Assembly: GCF_011045115.1 (NCBI RefSeq)
Contig: NZ_JAAKZG010000006.1
Span: forward strand, 327,277 to 391,276
Length of the DNA: 64,000 nucleotides
Direction of reading: 5' to 3'
From: Mesorhizobium zhangyense
GTDB lineage: Bacteria > Pseudomonadota > Alphaproteobacteria > Rhizobiales > Rhizobiaceae
Part shown: positions 63,547 through 64,000 of the stretch, piece by piece
How the letters are laid out: each line of letters starts with the position of its first letter
Numbering within the stretch: the first letter of the stretch is position 1
Program-made: the position numbers and the translations under genes
The notes under the pieces: model-generated
Databases searched by the model: none
The model's input: the letters and a program-made list of their open reading frames with translations, nothing else
Told to the model about the DNA's origin: nothing

Positions 63547-64000
63547 ATGGGATTACCGGAAATGTCCGAGGCGATGCATCCGCTGGCACCTCACTATCTG
63601 CCGGGGTTCATAACCGCTCCCGGGGAAACGGACGTTCTGTTCGTGGGCTCGGTTGTAGCCCTTGTCATCATAGTGCTCATGATCGGGAGCCTGTATTTCT
63701 GGCTCCATGCGTTGCCGGAGCGAATGGCTCACGGCGCCAGCAATCTGCAGTTCCAGTTGGTTGGGGTTCTGTCGTTGCTTGCGCTGTTCACCCACAACAA
63801 CGCGTTCTGGGTCGCAGCATTGTTGCTTGCCTTCATTCCGATCCCTGACTTCTGGACACCGCTGGCCAACATGGCCGATTCTCTCGCGCGCATCGCCAAT
63901 CGGAAGTCGCATTTAGCGTCTTCCGATGCTTCTTCCACGTCGCCGGCCGAGGACGCTGCAATCAGTTCGCCAGCCTTGGCTAGTCAGCCTCAACCAACGG
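63547..64000 (+). CDS. Membrane protein of unknown function, 3' end cut by window edge
   Basis: 151 residues visible from ATG at 63547 (ATG at 63562 also possible; no strong ribosome site for either). PGFITAPGETDVLFVG leads into a membrane segment near residues 32-52 (VALVIIVLMIGSLYFWL), a second lies near 72-100, then a Ser/Ala-rich cytoplasmic tail. I do not recognise the family. The 248-base AT-rich gap before it, with an ATATTT-CGCA-AAATAT repeat near 63400, probably holds its promoter. Confidence 0.6.
   Translation, partial: MGLPEMSEAMHPLAPHYLPGFITAPGETDVLFVGSVVALVIIVLMIGSLYFWLHALPERMAHGASNLQFQLVGVLSLLALFTHNNAFWVAALLLAFIPIPDFWTPLANMADSLARIANRKSHLASSDASSTSPAEDAAISSPALASQPQPT

Noticed and set aside
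1..64000. CRISPR arrays, tRNA and rRNA genes, insertion sequences, integrases
   Set aside because: I looked for regularly spaced direct repeats, tRNA cloverleaf ends (GTTCRANYC, CCA) and transposase-like proteins and found none that stand up; the repeats present are palindromic and dispersed.

Overview
The window reads as a chromosomal segment of a Rhizobiales alphaproteobacterium, most likely of the Mesorhizobium/Phyllobacteriaceae group. The grounds are a GC-rich (low 60s per cent by eye) gene-dense sequence, an ActS/ActR redox two-component pair, a Mur-like Fur protein, MmcB, Rsm22, the order mutS - rsm22 - glnD - murJ - trpS - usp - nfu, and several families of palindromic repeats of the kind scattered in Mesorhizobium genomes. 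No rRNA, tRNA, CRISPR array, insertion sequence or integrase gene was seen.

Layout. 1-9996: a truncated class III nucleotide cyclase; a catabolic cluster on the minus strand (deoC, a two-domain ALDH16-type aldehyde dehydrogenase, an SDR and an FAH-family hydrolase); then a Fur-family regulator, gnd and an aldo/keto reductase. 10055-17675: a sugar ABC transporter operon (binding protein, two permeases, ATPase) continuing into a sugar isomerase-like TIM barrel and a Gfo/Idh/MocA dehydrogenase, with a divergent LacI-type regulator; the same 14-base operator lies in front of both transcripts. 17692-30447: prfC, a sugar-nucleotide epimerase, a class II amidotransferase, an Lrp regulator, dut, a HAD phosphatase, an operon with a PEP-mutase-fold lyase and trans-3-hydroxy-L-proline dehydratase, a CysZ-like protein, adenosine kinase, a PQQ-type sugar dehydrogenase and a secreted hydrolase.

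30448-34822 is an accessory stretch: the 3' end of the malic enzyme gene maeB occurs three times (complete gene, a 92 per cent identical 340-base fragment, and a 52-base remnant), and foreign-looking genes sit between the copies. 34938-49162 is conserved core (mutS, rsm22, an Hsp70-like gene, glnD, murJ, trpS, usp, nfu), interrupted between murJ and trpS by a small toxin-antitoxin cluster in which the HigB-type toxin is frameshifted and a VapBC-type pair is intact. 49332-51824 holds an L,D-transpeptidase, an isolated phage-type gene with P63C/BstA-like layout, and mmcB preceded by two LexA-like boxes. 52049-60580 is one minus-strand run ynjB-ynjC-ynjD-hrpB-actS-actR; hrpB carries a 155-base palindromic repeat translated in frame. 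60827-63298 is a phosphonate accessory operon (DUF1045, phnM, phnN) without the C-P lyase core. The window ends inside a small membrane-protein gene.

The most notable observations are the maeB 3'-end accretion site, the isolated P63C/BstA-like gene, the in-frame repeat in hrpB, the frameshifted higB, and several well-formed operators (RutR-like before deoC, LacI-type pair, an Lrp palindrome touching its own start codon, LexA-like boxes before mmcB).
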